Origin: Planctomycetota bacterium
GTDB taxonomy: Bacteria; Planctomycetota; Planctomycetia; Pirellulales; Pirellulaceae
Assembly (NCBI GenBank): GCA_023430365.1
Contig: JAEZAS010000505.1
Span: 1-19,417, forward strand
Reading direction: 5' to 3'
DNA length: 19,417 bases
Below, piece after piece: positions 1 to 7,144 of this stretch. Made by a program: the position numbers and the translations under genes. The notes beneath the pieces are model-generated. The model made no database searches. It was given only the letters and a program-made list of their open reading frames with translations, and had not been told where the DNA came from. Every line of letters starts with the position of its first letter. Within the stretch, counting starts at the first letter, position 1.

Positions 1-727
1 CAATGCGTCCAAAGCCGACCTCGCTGGCTTCAAAAACGCCTTGCTTGACCATGTAGAGCAGATAGTCTTTCATCCCGGTCCAGAACTCACGTCCAAGGAG
101 GACCAACGGGAACGGCCCAATCTTCCCGCATTGCACCAGAGTGGCGGCTTCAAACAACTCGTCGAGCGTCCCGATGCCGCCGGGCGCGACAATGTAGGCG
201 CACGAGTACTTTACGAACATCACTTTGCGAACAAAGAAATAGCGAAAGTCGACGCTGTCATCGACGTACGGATTCGCAGACTGCTCGTGCGGAAGTTTGA
301 TGTTCAATCCGTAGGAATGTCCGCCGGCCTCTCGCGCGCCTCGATTGGCGGCCTCCATCACCCCCGGGCCACCACCGGTCAGCACCGAGAAACCCGACTT
401 GGCAAATAACCGCCCGGCCTCGCGCGCGAGTTGATAGTAAGGGTGGTCTTCTCGAAAGCGAGCTGATCCGAAAACCGTTACGGCTGGGCCGACTTTCTGC
501 AGCCGCTCGAACCCTGTTTCAAATTCGGCGACGATGCGAGCCAGGCGTTCCTTCTCCCGTTCCGCTGATCTTCGCTCCGTCAGAAACTTGCGTTCGCTGA
601 TCGCGTCGTCCGGATCCGTGCCGCTCATCTCGTACGGCATGAAGCCAGCTTGCTGCCAATGCTTCTGCCAGGCTAATTCCCAGTCGTCTATCGTCCTCCC
701 TCCGCTACCGCTTTGCGTTGTAGACAT
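1..727 (-). CDS. LOG family protein (TIGR00730-type), C-terminus cut by window edge
   Basis: 242 residues are visible; the gene continues past the left edge. The Rossmann-like LOG fold is shown by the pair of family signatures GGGPGVMEAANRGA and PGGIGTLDE, the nucleotide-binding and catalytic loop of LOG proteins. Characterised members are cytokinin riboside 5'-monophosphate phosphoribohydrolases, cutting nucleoside monophosphates into base and ribose 5-phosphate; the family was formerly mislabelled lysine decarboxylase. An N-terminal extension of about 80 charged residues precedes the core, as in the longer LOG subgroup. The ATG at 727 is chosen because AGGAGG lies six bases upstream of it. 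The start lies inside the last codons of the phosphofructokinase gene (overlap about 23 bp), so the two are probably co-transcribed and translationally coupled. The natural substrate in this organism is unknown. Confidence 0.9.
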   Translation of the reverse strand, partial: MSTTQSGSGGRTIDDWELAWQKHWQQAGFMPYEMSGTDPDDAISERKFLTERRSAEREKERLARIVAEFETGFERLQKVGPAVTVFGSARFREDHPYYQLAREAGRLFAKSGFSVLTGGGPGVMEAANRGAREAGGHSYGLNIKLPHEQSANPYVDDSVDFRYFFVRKVMFVKYSCAYIVAPGGIGTLDELFEAATLVQCGKIGPFPLVLLGREFWTGMKDYLLYMVKQGVFEASEVGFGRI

Positions 728-1832
728 CTTTAACCTCCTGCTGTGTTTGCTGATCACCGAAGCTAACGCCCAGCGACCTGGCAGCTGAGACAAAGCCACC
801 GTCGAGAGGTACGGTCCTGATCGCAACGGTGGCCTCTGTTAACGAGACGCTCGTAACGGAGCTACCGGAGAACGAGACCATCGTGCCGAATTTGCCTTCA
901 GCAATCAGGTCCACTGCCTTCGCCCCGAACACCGTGCAAAGTGCTCGGTCCATATTGGTCGGACTACCACCGCGCTGCAGATGTCCGAGGACCACGCACC
1001 GGGTTTCCTTTCCGGTGCGGCGCTGAATTTCTTCGGCGACCTGAAGCCCAATCCCACCAAGTCGCGCTTCTCGATTGACTGATTGCGGATTGGAAGTCAC
1101 GAAATCGGCCCCGGCGGGTCGCGCTCCTTCGGCAACCACTACAATCGAGAAGTGTTTCCCGGCTTCCGAGCGCTCGCCGATCTTGCGGCAGACTTTCTCG
1201 TAATCGAACGGAATCTCGGGGATCAAGATGACGTCAGCGCCTCCCGCCACTCCGCTGTAAACGGCAATCCAGCCCGCATAGCGTCCCATAACTTCCAGAA
1301 CCATGACGCGCCGGTGGCTTTCCGCAGTGCTATGTAGGCGGTCGAGAGCGTCGGTGGCGCACGCAACTGCGGAATCGAATCCGAACGTCATAACCGTTGA
1401 GGCCAGATCGTTGTCGATCGTTTTCGGCACGCCCACGATCGGGATGCCGAATTCATGCAGCTGCCGGGCAATCGAAAGCGAACCATCGCCGCCGATGGAA
1501 ACCAGGCCGACCAGGCCTAACGCCTCGCACCCGCGCTTCGTTGCCTCCAGCAACTCCGTCGGCAATTGACGCGATTCGCCGTGTCCGACCTTGGCGGAAA
1601 ACTTACCTTGGTTTGCCGTCCCCAAAATCGTTCCGCCGCGGACGAGCAATCCATTTAAGACGTCACCTTCGAGCGCTTTGGTCTGCTGAGGCTCCAGCAA
1701 ACCTTCATACCCGCCCACGATGCCGACAGCTCGCCAGCCTCGCCGGTGAGCGGCTTTCGCGACGGCGCGAATGACGGCATTCAGTCCGGGGCAATCTCCA
1801 CCGCCCGTCACAACCCCGATCGTTTGACGCAT
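705..1832 (-). CDS. pfkA: 6-phosphofructokinase, Gly/Lys (group III-like) type
   Basis: 375 aa from the ATG at 1832. It phosphorylates fructose 6-phosphate to the 1,6-bisphosphate in glycolysis. Motifs in order: the phosphate-donor loop GGGDCPGLNAVIR (residues 10-22), GGDGS (114-118), the catalytic PKTIDND (136-142, with D140 as the expected base), MGRYAGW (182-188, sugar-phosphate binding) and LGHLQRGGSP towards the C-terminus. G117 corresponds to the Gly that permits ATP, whereas pyrophosphate-dependent enzymes have Asp there; K137 is the Lys usually seen in pyrophosphate-type enzymes. This mixed signature is known from ATP-using group III enzymes, so ATP is the likelier donor. The frame stays open upstream to 2036, but those 68 residues show no family similarity and lie before the conserved start. 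No strong ribosome binding site is seen. The LOG gene overlaps its 3' end. Confidence 0.93.
   Translation of the reverse strand: MRQTIGVVTGGGDCPGLNAVIRAVAKAAHRRGWRAVGIVGGYEGLLEPQQTKALEGDVLNGLLVRGGTILGTANQGKFSAKVGHGESRQLPTELLEATKRGCEALGLVGLVSIGGDGSLSIARQLHEFGIPIVGVPKTIDNDLASTVMTFGFDSAVACATDALDRLHSTAESHRRVMVLEVMGRYAGWIAVYSGVAGGADVILIPEIPFDYEKVCRKIGERSEAGKHFSIVVVAEGARPAGADFVTSNPQSVNREARLGGIGLQVAEEIQRRTGKETRCVVLGHLQRGGSPTNMDRALCTVFGAKAVDLIAEGKFGTMVSFSGSSVTSVSLTEATVAIRTVPLDGGFVSAARSLGVSFGDQQTQQEVKDVYNAKR
734..739 (-). promoter_or_regulatory. Ribosome binding site of the LOG gene
   Basis: A perfect AGGAGG on the minus strand, six bases upstream of the ATG at 727. It lies inside the 3' end of the phosphofructokinase reading frame, so ribosomes finishing that gene pass directly over it. 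It fixes the LOG start and supports coupling. Confidence 0.75.
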
Positions 1833-2038
1833 GATGCATCTCACTTCAGTGACACAGGGGCCGATACCGTAGGCATTCTCCTCCGCCTCGAAGCACAAGT
1901 CCACTCGGCGAAGAAAAGTCAATTGACACAGCTCAGCCGATGCATGAAGGTGAGTGACCGAGTCGATCGCCGCCGGGTGCAAATGGTCGTTTGACCAAGT
2001 CTTCCCGCGCGCCCTCCCGGAGTTGCTCTGATGCATCT
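1832..2038. promoter_or_regulatory. Divergent control region between pfkA and the SulP gene
   Basis: About 200 bp separate two divergent starts. It holds a perfect palindrome GTCAATTGAC (1918-1927), which creates TTGACA on the plus strand (1923-1928) and TTGACT on the minus strand, both -35-like; the matching -10 boxes are poor. The 10-mer TGATGCATCT occurs twice, at 1832-1841 and 2029-2038, touching each start codon, and a partial copy GATGCATG sits between them at 1939-1946. The SulP ribosome binding site GGAG is at 2019-2022. A shared regulator is possible, but nothing identifies one. Confidence 0.35.
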
Positions 2039-3716
2039 TCGAAGCGTCTTGCCGGTCGCTGAGTGGCTCCCGCAGTATCAGCGGGATTATCTTGTCGGCG
2101 ACTTCGTGGCCGGTGCAACGCTCGCAGCCTATGCCATCCCGGTTTCACTGGCCTACGCCTCGCTGGCTGGGCTGCCCCCCGAGGCGGGAATGTACTGCTA
2201 TCTGGCAGGCGGCATGGGCTACGCCTTCCTCGGCACCTCGCACCATTTGGCGATCGGTCCAACTTCGGCCATCTCACTGGTCCTCGGCGTATCGTTAGCT
2301 GGAATTGCCGACGGCGATACGAGCCGAACGGCTGCCCTGGCTTCGTTGGTCGCCCTGGCTACAGCCGGCGTCTTTCTGCTGGCGTGGGTTTTCAAACTGA
2401 GCGTGCTGGTCAACTTCATCTCAGAAAGCATCTTGATCGGCTTCAAAGCGGGCGCTGCCCTCACCATTGCGACGACCCAGTTGCCCAAGCTGCTCGGCGT
2501 CAGCGGCGGAGGAGACAGCTTTTTCGAGCGAGTCTGGCTCCTTCTCCAGCAACTCGATTCCGCGAATTGGCTGACGGTAGCTTTCGGCATGGCTGCGCTC
2601 ATCATGTTGGTCGCAGGTGGCCTGATAGCACCGCGGTGGCCGATTGCGCTTCTTGTATTGCTGGTGGCGATTGGGACAGTATGGTTTTGGGGGCTCGATC
2701 GCCAGGGGCTGGCAGTCGTCGGCGACATCCATGCTGGTCTGCCTGGCCTGCGTGGCGTGACCGATACAGTCGCAAAGCTTGACATCGATGACGGGCGACA
2801 GATTGCGCGACTTGCTGCCGCATGTTTCTTGCTTGCCTACATCGAAAGTATCTCGGCGGCCCGCACATTTGCGCTGCAGCACAAGTATGAAGTGAATCCG
2901 CGCCAGGAGCTGCTCGGGTTAGGCGCCGCGAGTGCCCTCGCGGGACTGTTTCAGGGCTTTCCAGTCGCGGGAGGCCTCTCGCAAACGGCAGTCAATGAAC
3001 GAGCTGGCGCGCGCACTCAAATATCCTTGTTGTTCTGCTCGGCGGCAATCGGCTGCGTTCTGCTTTTTTTGACGGCCTATTTCCGGACCTTGCCGGACGC
3101 TGTGCTGGCCGCGGTGGTGTTAGTGGCGATCAAAGGTCTGTTCGACGTGCGCCAGGTTGCGCACCTCTGGCGGGCGAGTCGCCAAGATTTTGCCGCAGCA
3201 GCGGTTGCCTTTGCCGGAGTGCTGCTGATGGGCGTACTTGACGGTGTCATGATCGCAGTCCTGGCTTCAATTCTAATGTTGCTGGCCAAGGTATCGCGCC
3301 CGAACGTCGCTTTCCTTGGCCGTATTCCAGGGACTAGTCGATTTTCCGATCTGGCGCGTCATCCGACGAACGAACGTCTTCCGGGCACGATGATATTCCG
3401 CGTACAGTCGTCGCTACTTTACTTCAACGTCGATTACGTGCTACGAGTCGTTCGCGAGCAAGCCGCACGGCAATCCGATCTGCAGCGCGTCATTTGCGAT
3501 CTTTCCAATGTTCCTACAGTGGACATTGCCGGAGCCCGATTGCTCTTGCAACTGTACGAGGAATTCCACGCCCGCAGAGTCGCCTTCGAAGTCGTTGAAG
3601 CGCATGCAACGATAAGAGAGATTCTTCGCGCCGAGGGCCTGGACAAGCTGGTAGGCCCAATCACGCGTCTGGAATCACTCGCGGGGGTGCTCGAGCGAGA
3701 AACGCCACCAGAATGA
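2031..3716 (+). CDS. SulP family anion transporter with C-terminal STAS domain
   Basis: 561 aa, full length for a bacterial SulP (SLC26-like) protein. The N-terminal hydrophobic domain (about residues 20-430) carries the family hallmarks: the opening AGATLAAYAIPVSLAYASLAG segment in TM1, and AIGPTSAISL (near 74-83) where SulP proteins place substrate-contacting residues between the paired half-helices. The cytoplasmic STAS domain follows (about 450-555) with the typical ICDLSNVPTVDIAGARLL strand-helix stretch; it lies where regulatory partners bind. Bacterial SulP proteins carry sulfate, bicarbonate or dicarboxylates, and the sequence does not settle which. No carbonic anhydrase gene is adjacent, so bicarbonate is not specially supported. 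The ATG at 2031 is preceded by GGAG with 8-base spacing. It is divergent from pfkA and convergent with the cyclase-like gene, whose stop is only 15 bp away. Confidence 0.93.
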   Translation: MHLRSVLPVAEWLPQYQRDYLVGDFVAGATLAAYAIPVSLAYASLAGLPPEAGMYCYLAGGMGYAFLGTSHHLAIGPTSAISLVLGVSLAGIADGDTSRTAALASLVALATAGVFLLAWVFKLSVLVNFISESILIGFKAGAALTIATTQLPKLLGVSGGGDSFFERVWLLLQQLDSANWLTVAFGMAALIMLVAGGLIAPRWPIALLVLLVAIGTVWFWGLDRQGLAVVGDIHAGLPGLRGVTDTVAKLDIDDGRQIARLAAACFLLAYIESISAARTFALQHKYEVNPRQELLGLGAASALAGLFQGFPVAGGLSQTAVNERAGARTQISLLFCSAAIGCVLLFLTAYFRTLPDAVLAAVVLVAIKGLFDVRQVAHLWRASRQDFAAAAVAFAGVLLMGVLDGVMIAVLASILMLLAKVSRPNVAFLGRIPGTSRFSDLARHPTNERLPGTMIFRVQSSLLYFNVDYVLRVVREQAARQSDLQRVICDLSNVPTVDIAGARLLLQLYEEFHARRVAFEVVEAHATIREILRAEGLDKLVGPITRLESLAGVLERETPPE

Positions 3717-3731
3717 TACTGTTGGCGGCCT

Positions 3732-4568
3732 CTAAGATTCACCGAGGCGACGAATCAACGATTTCTCGTCATCTCGGTCAATACGGTACTCAACCGCGTA
3801 CCCAGCGTCGTCCTGATTCCAATGGCAGAACATGTTGTGGTATCGGCATGCCCAACCGAACTTAGGCAGAACGTCATGACGGTTTGTGGACGACAGCGAC
3901 TCCCGAACGCTCTGCTTGTGTTGCTGGATCAACCCCCAATCCAACCCGGCACTATCCTCCGCGGCCTGCAAGTAGTTCACAAACCACCAGCCATCGATGT
4001 CGTGGCAAAGTGCTCCACGAGCTTTGTTAGAAGCACTCCAGGAAGACGCGTCGAACGCCTTGACGACTAGCTGGCTTAGCGATTCCGACAGGACAACGCG
4101 TGGCACGACGGCAGTGTTTTCTTCAAGGTGATACGAATCAATGAGCGCCTTGCCAAAGATGATTTCGTCGGTAATACAGAGCGGTCCAAGGGTCAATCCG
4201 CCCCGCAAAAACAATCCATTGATCACCATCCGCAATTGATACCGTTGCACGCACCGGATCACAAACAGCGCTGCCGCAGCTGCGTCAACGGCGGGTGTGT
4301 CGCAAGCGTACCCCAGCACCAGGTTGTCGCTGAAGAATTTGACCGACCAGTCGTCACGGTTCGATGGTAGGTTGTCTGCAAGCATGTCCCGTACATAGGT
4401 GCGTGAATCGTGGATTGCGTGACAAATCTTGTCGAGCAAGGCCTGTGAACGCTCCGGCGTTGCGGACATAACGGCCTGCGAAAATCCCAGCAGGTCCAGG
4501 AACCCTACGACGGAAGTTCTTAATCGGGGTTGGCACACTTCCAGATTTTGCACCGCTGTTGATTCCAT
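3732..4568 (-). CDS. Divergent class III nucleotidyl cyclase-like protein
   Basis: 278 aa from the ATG at 4568. It is not a member of a named family that I can assign firmly. The pattern follows a class III adenylate/guanylate cyclase domain: VVGFLDLLGFS (residues 20-30) matches the first strand with metal-binding Asp (D25); KFFSDNLVLG (77-86) matches the second metal site (D81); LRGGLTLG (121-128) matches the R-G-G-x-x-x-G strand; and FGKALIDSYHLEE (138-150) followed by PRVVLS (156-161) matches the G-D-x-V-N-x-A-A-R-L-E helix and strand. The Asn and Arg that stabilise the transition state in canonical cyclases appear to be Ile and His here, so activity may be altered or absent. There is no signal peptide or TM segment, so it should be cytoplasmic. 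The C-terminal 100 residues are unrecognised. GAGGG just upstream decides the start; a TTG at 4622 would add 18 residues. It is last in a probable operon, 60 bp after the small gene. Confidence 0.72.
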   Translation of the reverse strand: MESTAVQNLEVCQPRLRTSVVGFLDLLGFSQAVMSATPERSQALLDKICHAIHDSRTYVRDMLADNLPSNRDDWSVKFFSDNLVLGYACDTPAVDAAAAALFVIRCVQRYQLRMVINGLFLRGGLTLGPLCITDEIIFGKALIDSYHLEENTAVVPRVVLSESLSQLVVKAFDASSWSASNKARGALCHDIDGWWFVNYLQAAEDSAGLDWGLIQQHKQSVRESLSSTNRHDVLPKFGWACRYHNMFCHWNQDDAGYAVEYRIDRDDEKSLIRRLGES

Positions 4569-4572
4569 CGAA

Positions 4573-4577
4573 CCCTC
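4573..4577 (-). promoter_or_regulatory. Ribosome binding site choosing the start of the cyclase-like gene
   Basis: GAGGG on the minus strand, four bases from the ATG at 4568. The upstream alternatives (TTG at 4622, ATG at 4607) lack a well-placed site, so this favours the shorter protein. Confidence 0.45.
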
Positions 4578-4628
4578 ATGCAAACCGTGGTTGGCGGAGA
4601 AAACCATACTCCGCTCAAACAAAAGCCA

Positions 4629-4952
4629 TCAATGGACCGGCGCATCGTACGACCAGAAACTCAAAGCGAATTCCTCAAGGGATACGGACGCCTGATCGGA
4701 ATTGTCGGAGCCTGTAGTCGGATTCACTACCAATTCGCGGAGGCCACCCCGTTTCCACAATTCAAGCCAAAGCTGGGCGTCCATCGGTTCAAGACGAGTG
4801 ACCTGCCATTCTTGATCCTTCAATCTTCCTTCCACGTACGCTCTTGCCAGGCGGTTGCTCGTGAACACACAAGCTACAAAGCCGCCATCTCGCTGCCGAA
4901 AGAACAAATCTCCTTCGCCTTTCGGAGATTCGAGGATATGAAGTTCTCGCAT
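4629..4952 (-). CDS. Small protein of unknown function (SseB-like N-terminus possible)
   Basis: 107 aa from the second of two adjacent ATGs (4952; the first is at 4955). GGAG (4960-4963) gives seven-base spacing to 4952 and four to 4955. The protein is soluble and acidic-to-neutral, with no signal peptide or TM segment. Residues 15-45 (FFRQRDGGFVACVFTS, then an Ala/Tyr-containing helix) resemble the strand-helix start of SseB-like domains, and residues 69-79 run GGLRELVVNPT. The resemblance is by eye and weak. It lies 92 bp downstream of the PAS-kinase stop and 60 bp upstream of the cyclase-like start, on the same strand. This makes it a candidate partner or regulator of the cyclase-like protein, by position only. 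Confidence 0.65.
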   Translation of the reverse strand: MRELHILESPKGEGDLFFRQRDGGFVACVFTSNRLARAYVEGRLKDQEWQVTRLEPMDAQLWLELWKRGGLRELVVNPTTGSDNSDQASVSLEEFALSFWSYDAPVH

Positions 4953-5044
4953 CATCGTGCTCCAGGACATCAGAAGAGATAGTGCACTCGGGTCTGCGTG
5001 AAAAACTCGTGTGAATGTGACACATACCGGTCTTGGGCGATGAG

Positions 5045-7132
5045 TCAACGAACCGCGGTTTCCTCTGCGCGCTTTCGGTCGGTGATGTCAACATGCGAAC
5101 CTGCAATCCGATAGGCGGTTCCGTTGGAGTCCCGGAGGGCTACTCCACGAGCGAGGATCCAGCGGTACGAGCCGTCCTTGTGGCGCAGGCGATACTCGCA
5201 CTGATAGTGGGACGTTTCACCATCGATGTGCGCCTGGTTGGCCGCGATCACACGTTCTCGATCGTCTGGATGAATTCGCTGCTCCCATTCTTCGATCCGC
5301 TGTCCGATTTCGTGGTCCTCATAGCCAAGAATGGCCTTCCACTGCGGCGAGTAGTAGATTTCGCCGGTCTGCGGATCCCAGTCCCAGAGCCCATCTTGAG
5401 AGCCCCGAACGGCCAGCTCGAATCGTTCGCGGCTGCGAACGAGCTCGTTCTCTGCCTGCTTGCGTTCGGTGATATCGCGGAAAACGACCACTCCCCCTCT
5501 CAAAGCTCCAGCTTCGTCGCGAAGGGGGCGCGCGTTGGCGCTCGCCCAAAAACCGGCCGATCGTGTTTCGCTGCGAACGAGCATCTCCACATCGTCAACC
5601 TCCTCGCCATGCATGGCTCGAGTCAGTGGCAGCTCGGGCAATTGAAACTCAGAGATCCCGTCAGGTTTGAAGTATTGGGTGGTCCCCTGAGACGCGGATG
5701 AGGAAATGCTCGAAAGCCCCAGCATTCGTTCGGCCGCGGCATTCACGAGGAGAGGCTTGCCGGCGTCGTCCGTGACGACGACTCCTTCGCTCATGCTATT
5801 CAGGATCGACTTAAGAATCTCAGTCTGCCGTCGAAGTGCATCTTCGGCGCGCCGGCGCTGCGTGTCCTGCCAATGCTGGACCGCCTGTCCCAGTTCATCG
5901 GCTCGCGCATAGCGATCCTCCGGACTGCGCGCCATCGCCTTGAGACAGATCTCCTCCAGCCCAGCCGGCGACTCGGGCCAGTATTCTCGAGGCGGTTTAG
6001 GGTTTCCCCGCATCGCCTGCTGAAGCACATCGATCGTCTTCTCACCGACAAAGGGAGGCTGGCCCGTAAGGATCTCGTAGAGCATCGCGCCGAGACCATA
6101 CACATCGGTCCGACCATCAATGTCGTCCAGCCGTCCTTCGGCCTGTTCGGGCGCCATGTACGCTGGAGTTCCGATAATCTCGCCCTGGAGGGTAAGTCCA
6201 GGACGGGATGATTCGAAGTCGCACTCCACGGCGGACTGCTCCTCCACCTGGCCGAGGCGCTTCGCTACACCCCAATCGAGAACTATCACTTCGCCAAAGT
6301 CTCCCAAAATGACGTTGTCCCCCTTGAGGTCCCGATGAATCACCCCGCGTGAATGAGCGTAGGCAATCGTGTTGCAGACCGCTGTAAACGCCGTGAGCAG
6401 GTGAACAAGTTCAAGGGATCCGGCTTGTCCTAGTGCCCGCTTCGCGTGAAAGGTGCGAATGGCCTCCGACAGCGTTCCGCCTCGCACGAACCGCATGGCG
6501 TAAAACGGCGAATGGGCTTCGGCCTGTGTCGTCAGTTCGTAAACGGGAACAACACCGGGATGTTCCAGTTGCGCCGTGAGAAGCGCTTCCCGAATAAAGC
6601 GAGCAGCCGTCTTCGAGTTGTTGGCGTGGTCGGGACGAAGTTCTTTGAGCGCAACTTCTCGTTTCAGTTGTCCGTCCTCTGCGCGCCAGACCCTCCCCAT
6701 GCCGCCAACTGCATGGACGCTGCTGAACTCGTAGCGGGGCGTTGCGGGAGACGCCAATTGCACTCCTGTGATCTGAAACTCGGGCTCAGATGGGGACGAC
6801 ACAGCAATCGTGCAGTCGGGAGTCAGTGTTTCAAGCGCGCTGGCCGATCGCCGGGCATTCGCCAGGAGCTGCGCTATCGCCGCCTGACAATTGCCTGCGT
6901 GACTTTGCAGATAGCGATTGGCCAGGTACTCAAGATGGGGGCGGTCGGTCTGCTTGATCCATCCACGCTCGATGAGAACGTCGGCCATCGATTTGTCGAG
7001 GCGTTCTTGGCGGAGCGCAGCAAACTGGTCGGGATCAATGTCCCCTACGTACAGGCAAATGGTAGCGAAGAGCAGATCGTTATCGCTTTGTGCTGGCAGA
7101 ATCGTCTCAAACGTCGAACCAATGGCGTTCAT
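5045..7132 (-). CDS. Soluble Ser/Thr protein kinase with two C-terminal PAS domains
   Basis: 695 aa from the ATG at 7132 (a GTG directly before it is the alternative). An N-terminal region (about 10-100) resembles the helical domain found before many planctomycete kinases. The kinase domain (133-424) has the Gly-rich loop VGGMGRVW, ATP-anchoring K163 in VALK, catalytic HRDLKGDN (D268), DWG (286-288) where most kinases have DFG, and GTPAYMAPE at the activation segment end. A PAS domain follows at about 435-559 ending VFRDITERKQ, then a PAS_3/PAC domain at about 567-689 ending HVDITDRKR. The protein stops six residues later, with no histidine kinase, GGDEF or other output domain. No TM helix is seen, so sensing should be cytoplasmic, with PAS probably tuning the kinase. 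It begins 12 bp after the PPK2 stop. Substrates are unknown. Confidence 0.92.
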   Translation of the reverse strand: MNAIGSTFETILPAQSDNDLLFATICLYVGDIDPDQFAALRQERLDKSMADVLIERGWIKQTDRPHLEYLANRYLQSHAGNCQAAIAQLLANARRSASALETLTPDCTIAVSSPSEPEFQITGVQLASPATPRYEFSSVHAVGGMGRVWRAEDGQLKREVALKELRPDHANNSKTAARFIREALLTAQLEHPGVVPVYELTTQAEAHSPFYAMRFVRGGTLSEAIRTFHAKRALGQAGSLELVHLLTAFTAVCNTIAYAHSRGVIHRDLKGDNVILGDFGEVIVLDWGVAKRLGQVEEQSAVECDFESSRPGLTLQGEIIGTPAYMAPEQAEGRLDDIDGRTDVYGLGAMLYEILTGQPPFVGEKTIDVLQQAMRGNPKPPREYWPESPAGLEEICLKAMARSPEDRYARADELGQAVQHWQDTQRRRAEDALRRQTEILKSILNSMSEGVVVTDDAGKPLLVNAAAERMLGLSSISSSASQGTTQYFKPDGISEFQLPELPLTRAMHGEEVDDVEMLVRSETRSAGFWASANARPLRDEAGALRGGVVVFRDITERKQAENELVRSRERFELAVRGSQDGLWDWDPQTGEIYYSPQWKAILGYEDHEIGQRIEEWEQRIHPDDRERVIAANQAHIDGETSHYQCEYRLRHKDGSYRWILARGVALRDSNGTAYRIAGSHVDITDRKRAEETAVR

Positions 7133-7144
7133 CACGAGTTGGGC

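Noticed and set aside
1833..2036. 68-residue N-terminal extension of the phosphofructokinase frame
   Set aside because: The family start is at MRQTIGVVTGGGD; the extension has no similarity, overlaps the SulP start and control region, and has no ribosome binding site.
1933..2277. Minus-strand frame opposite the SulP start (114 aa)
   Set aside because: Arg/Pro-rich shadow composition and overlap with a clear gene.
3717..3731. Terminator between the convergent SulP and cyclase-like genes
   Set aside because: The 15-bp gap has no inverted repeat or T-run.
5609..5614. GCCATGCATGGC palindrome inside the PAS-kinase gene as an operator
   Set aside because: It is internal to a coding region with no sign of an internal promoter; chance is likely.
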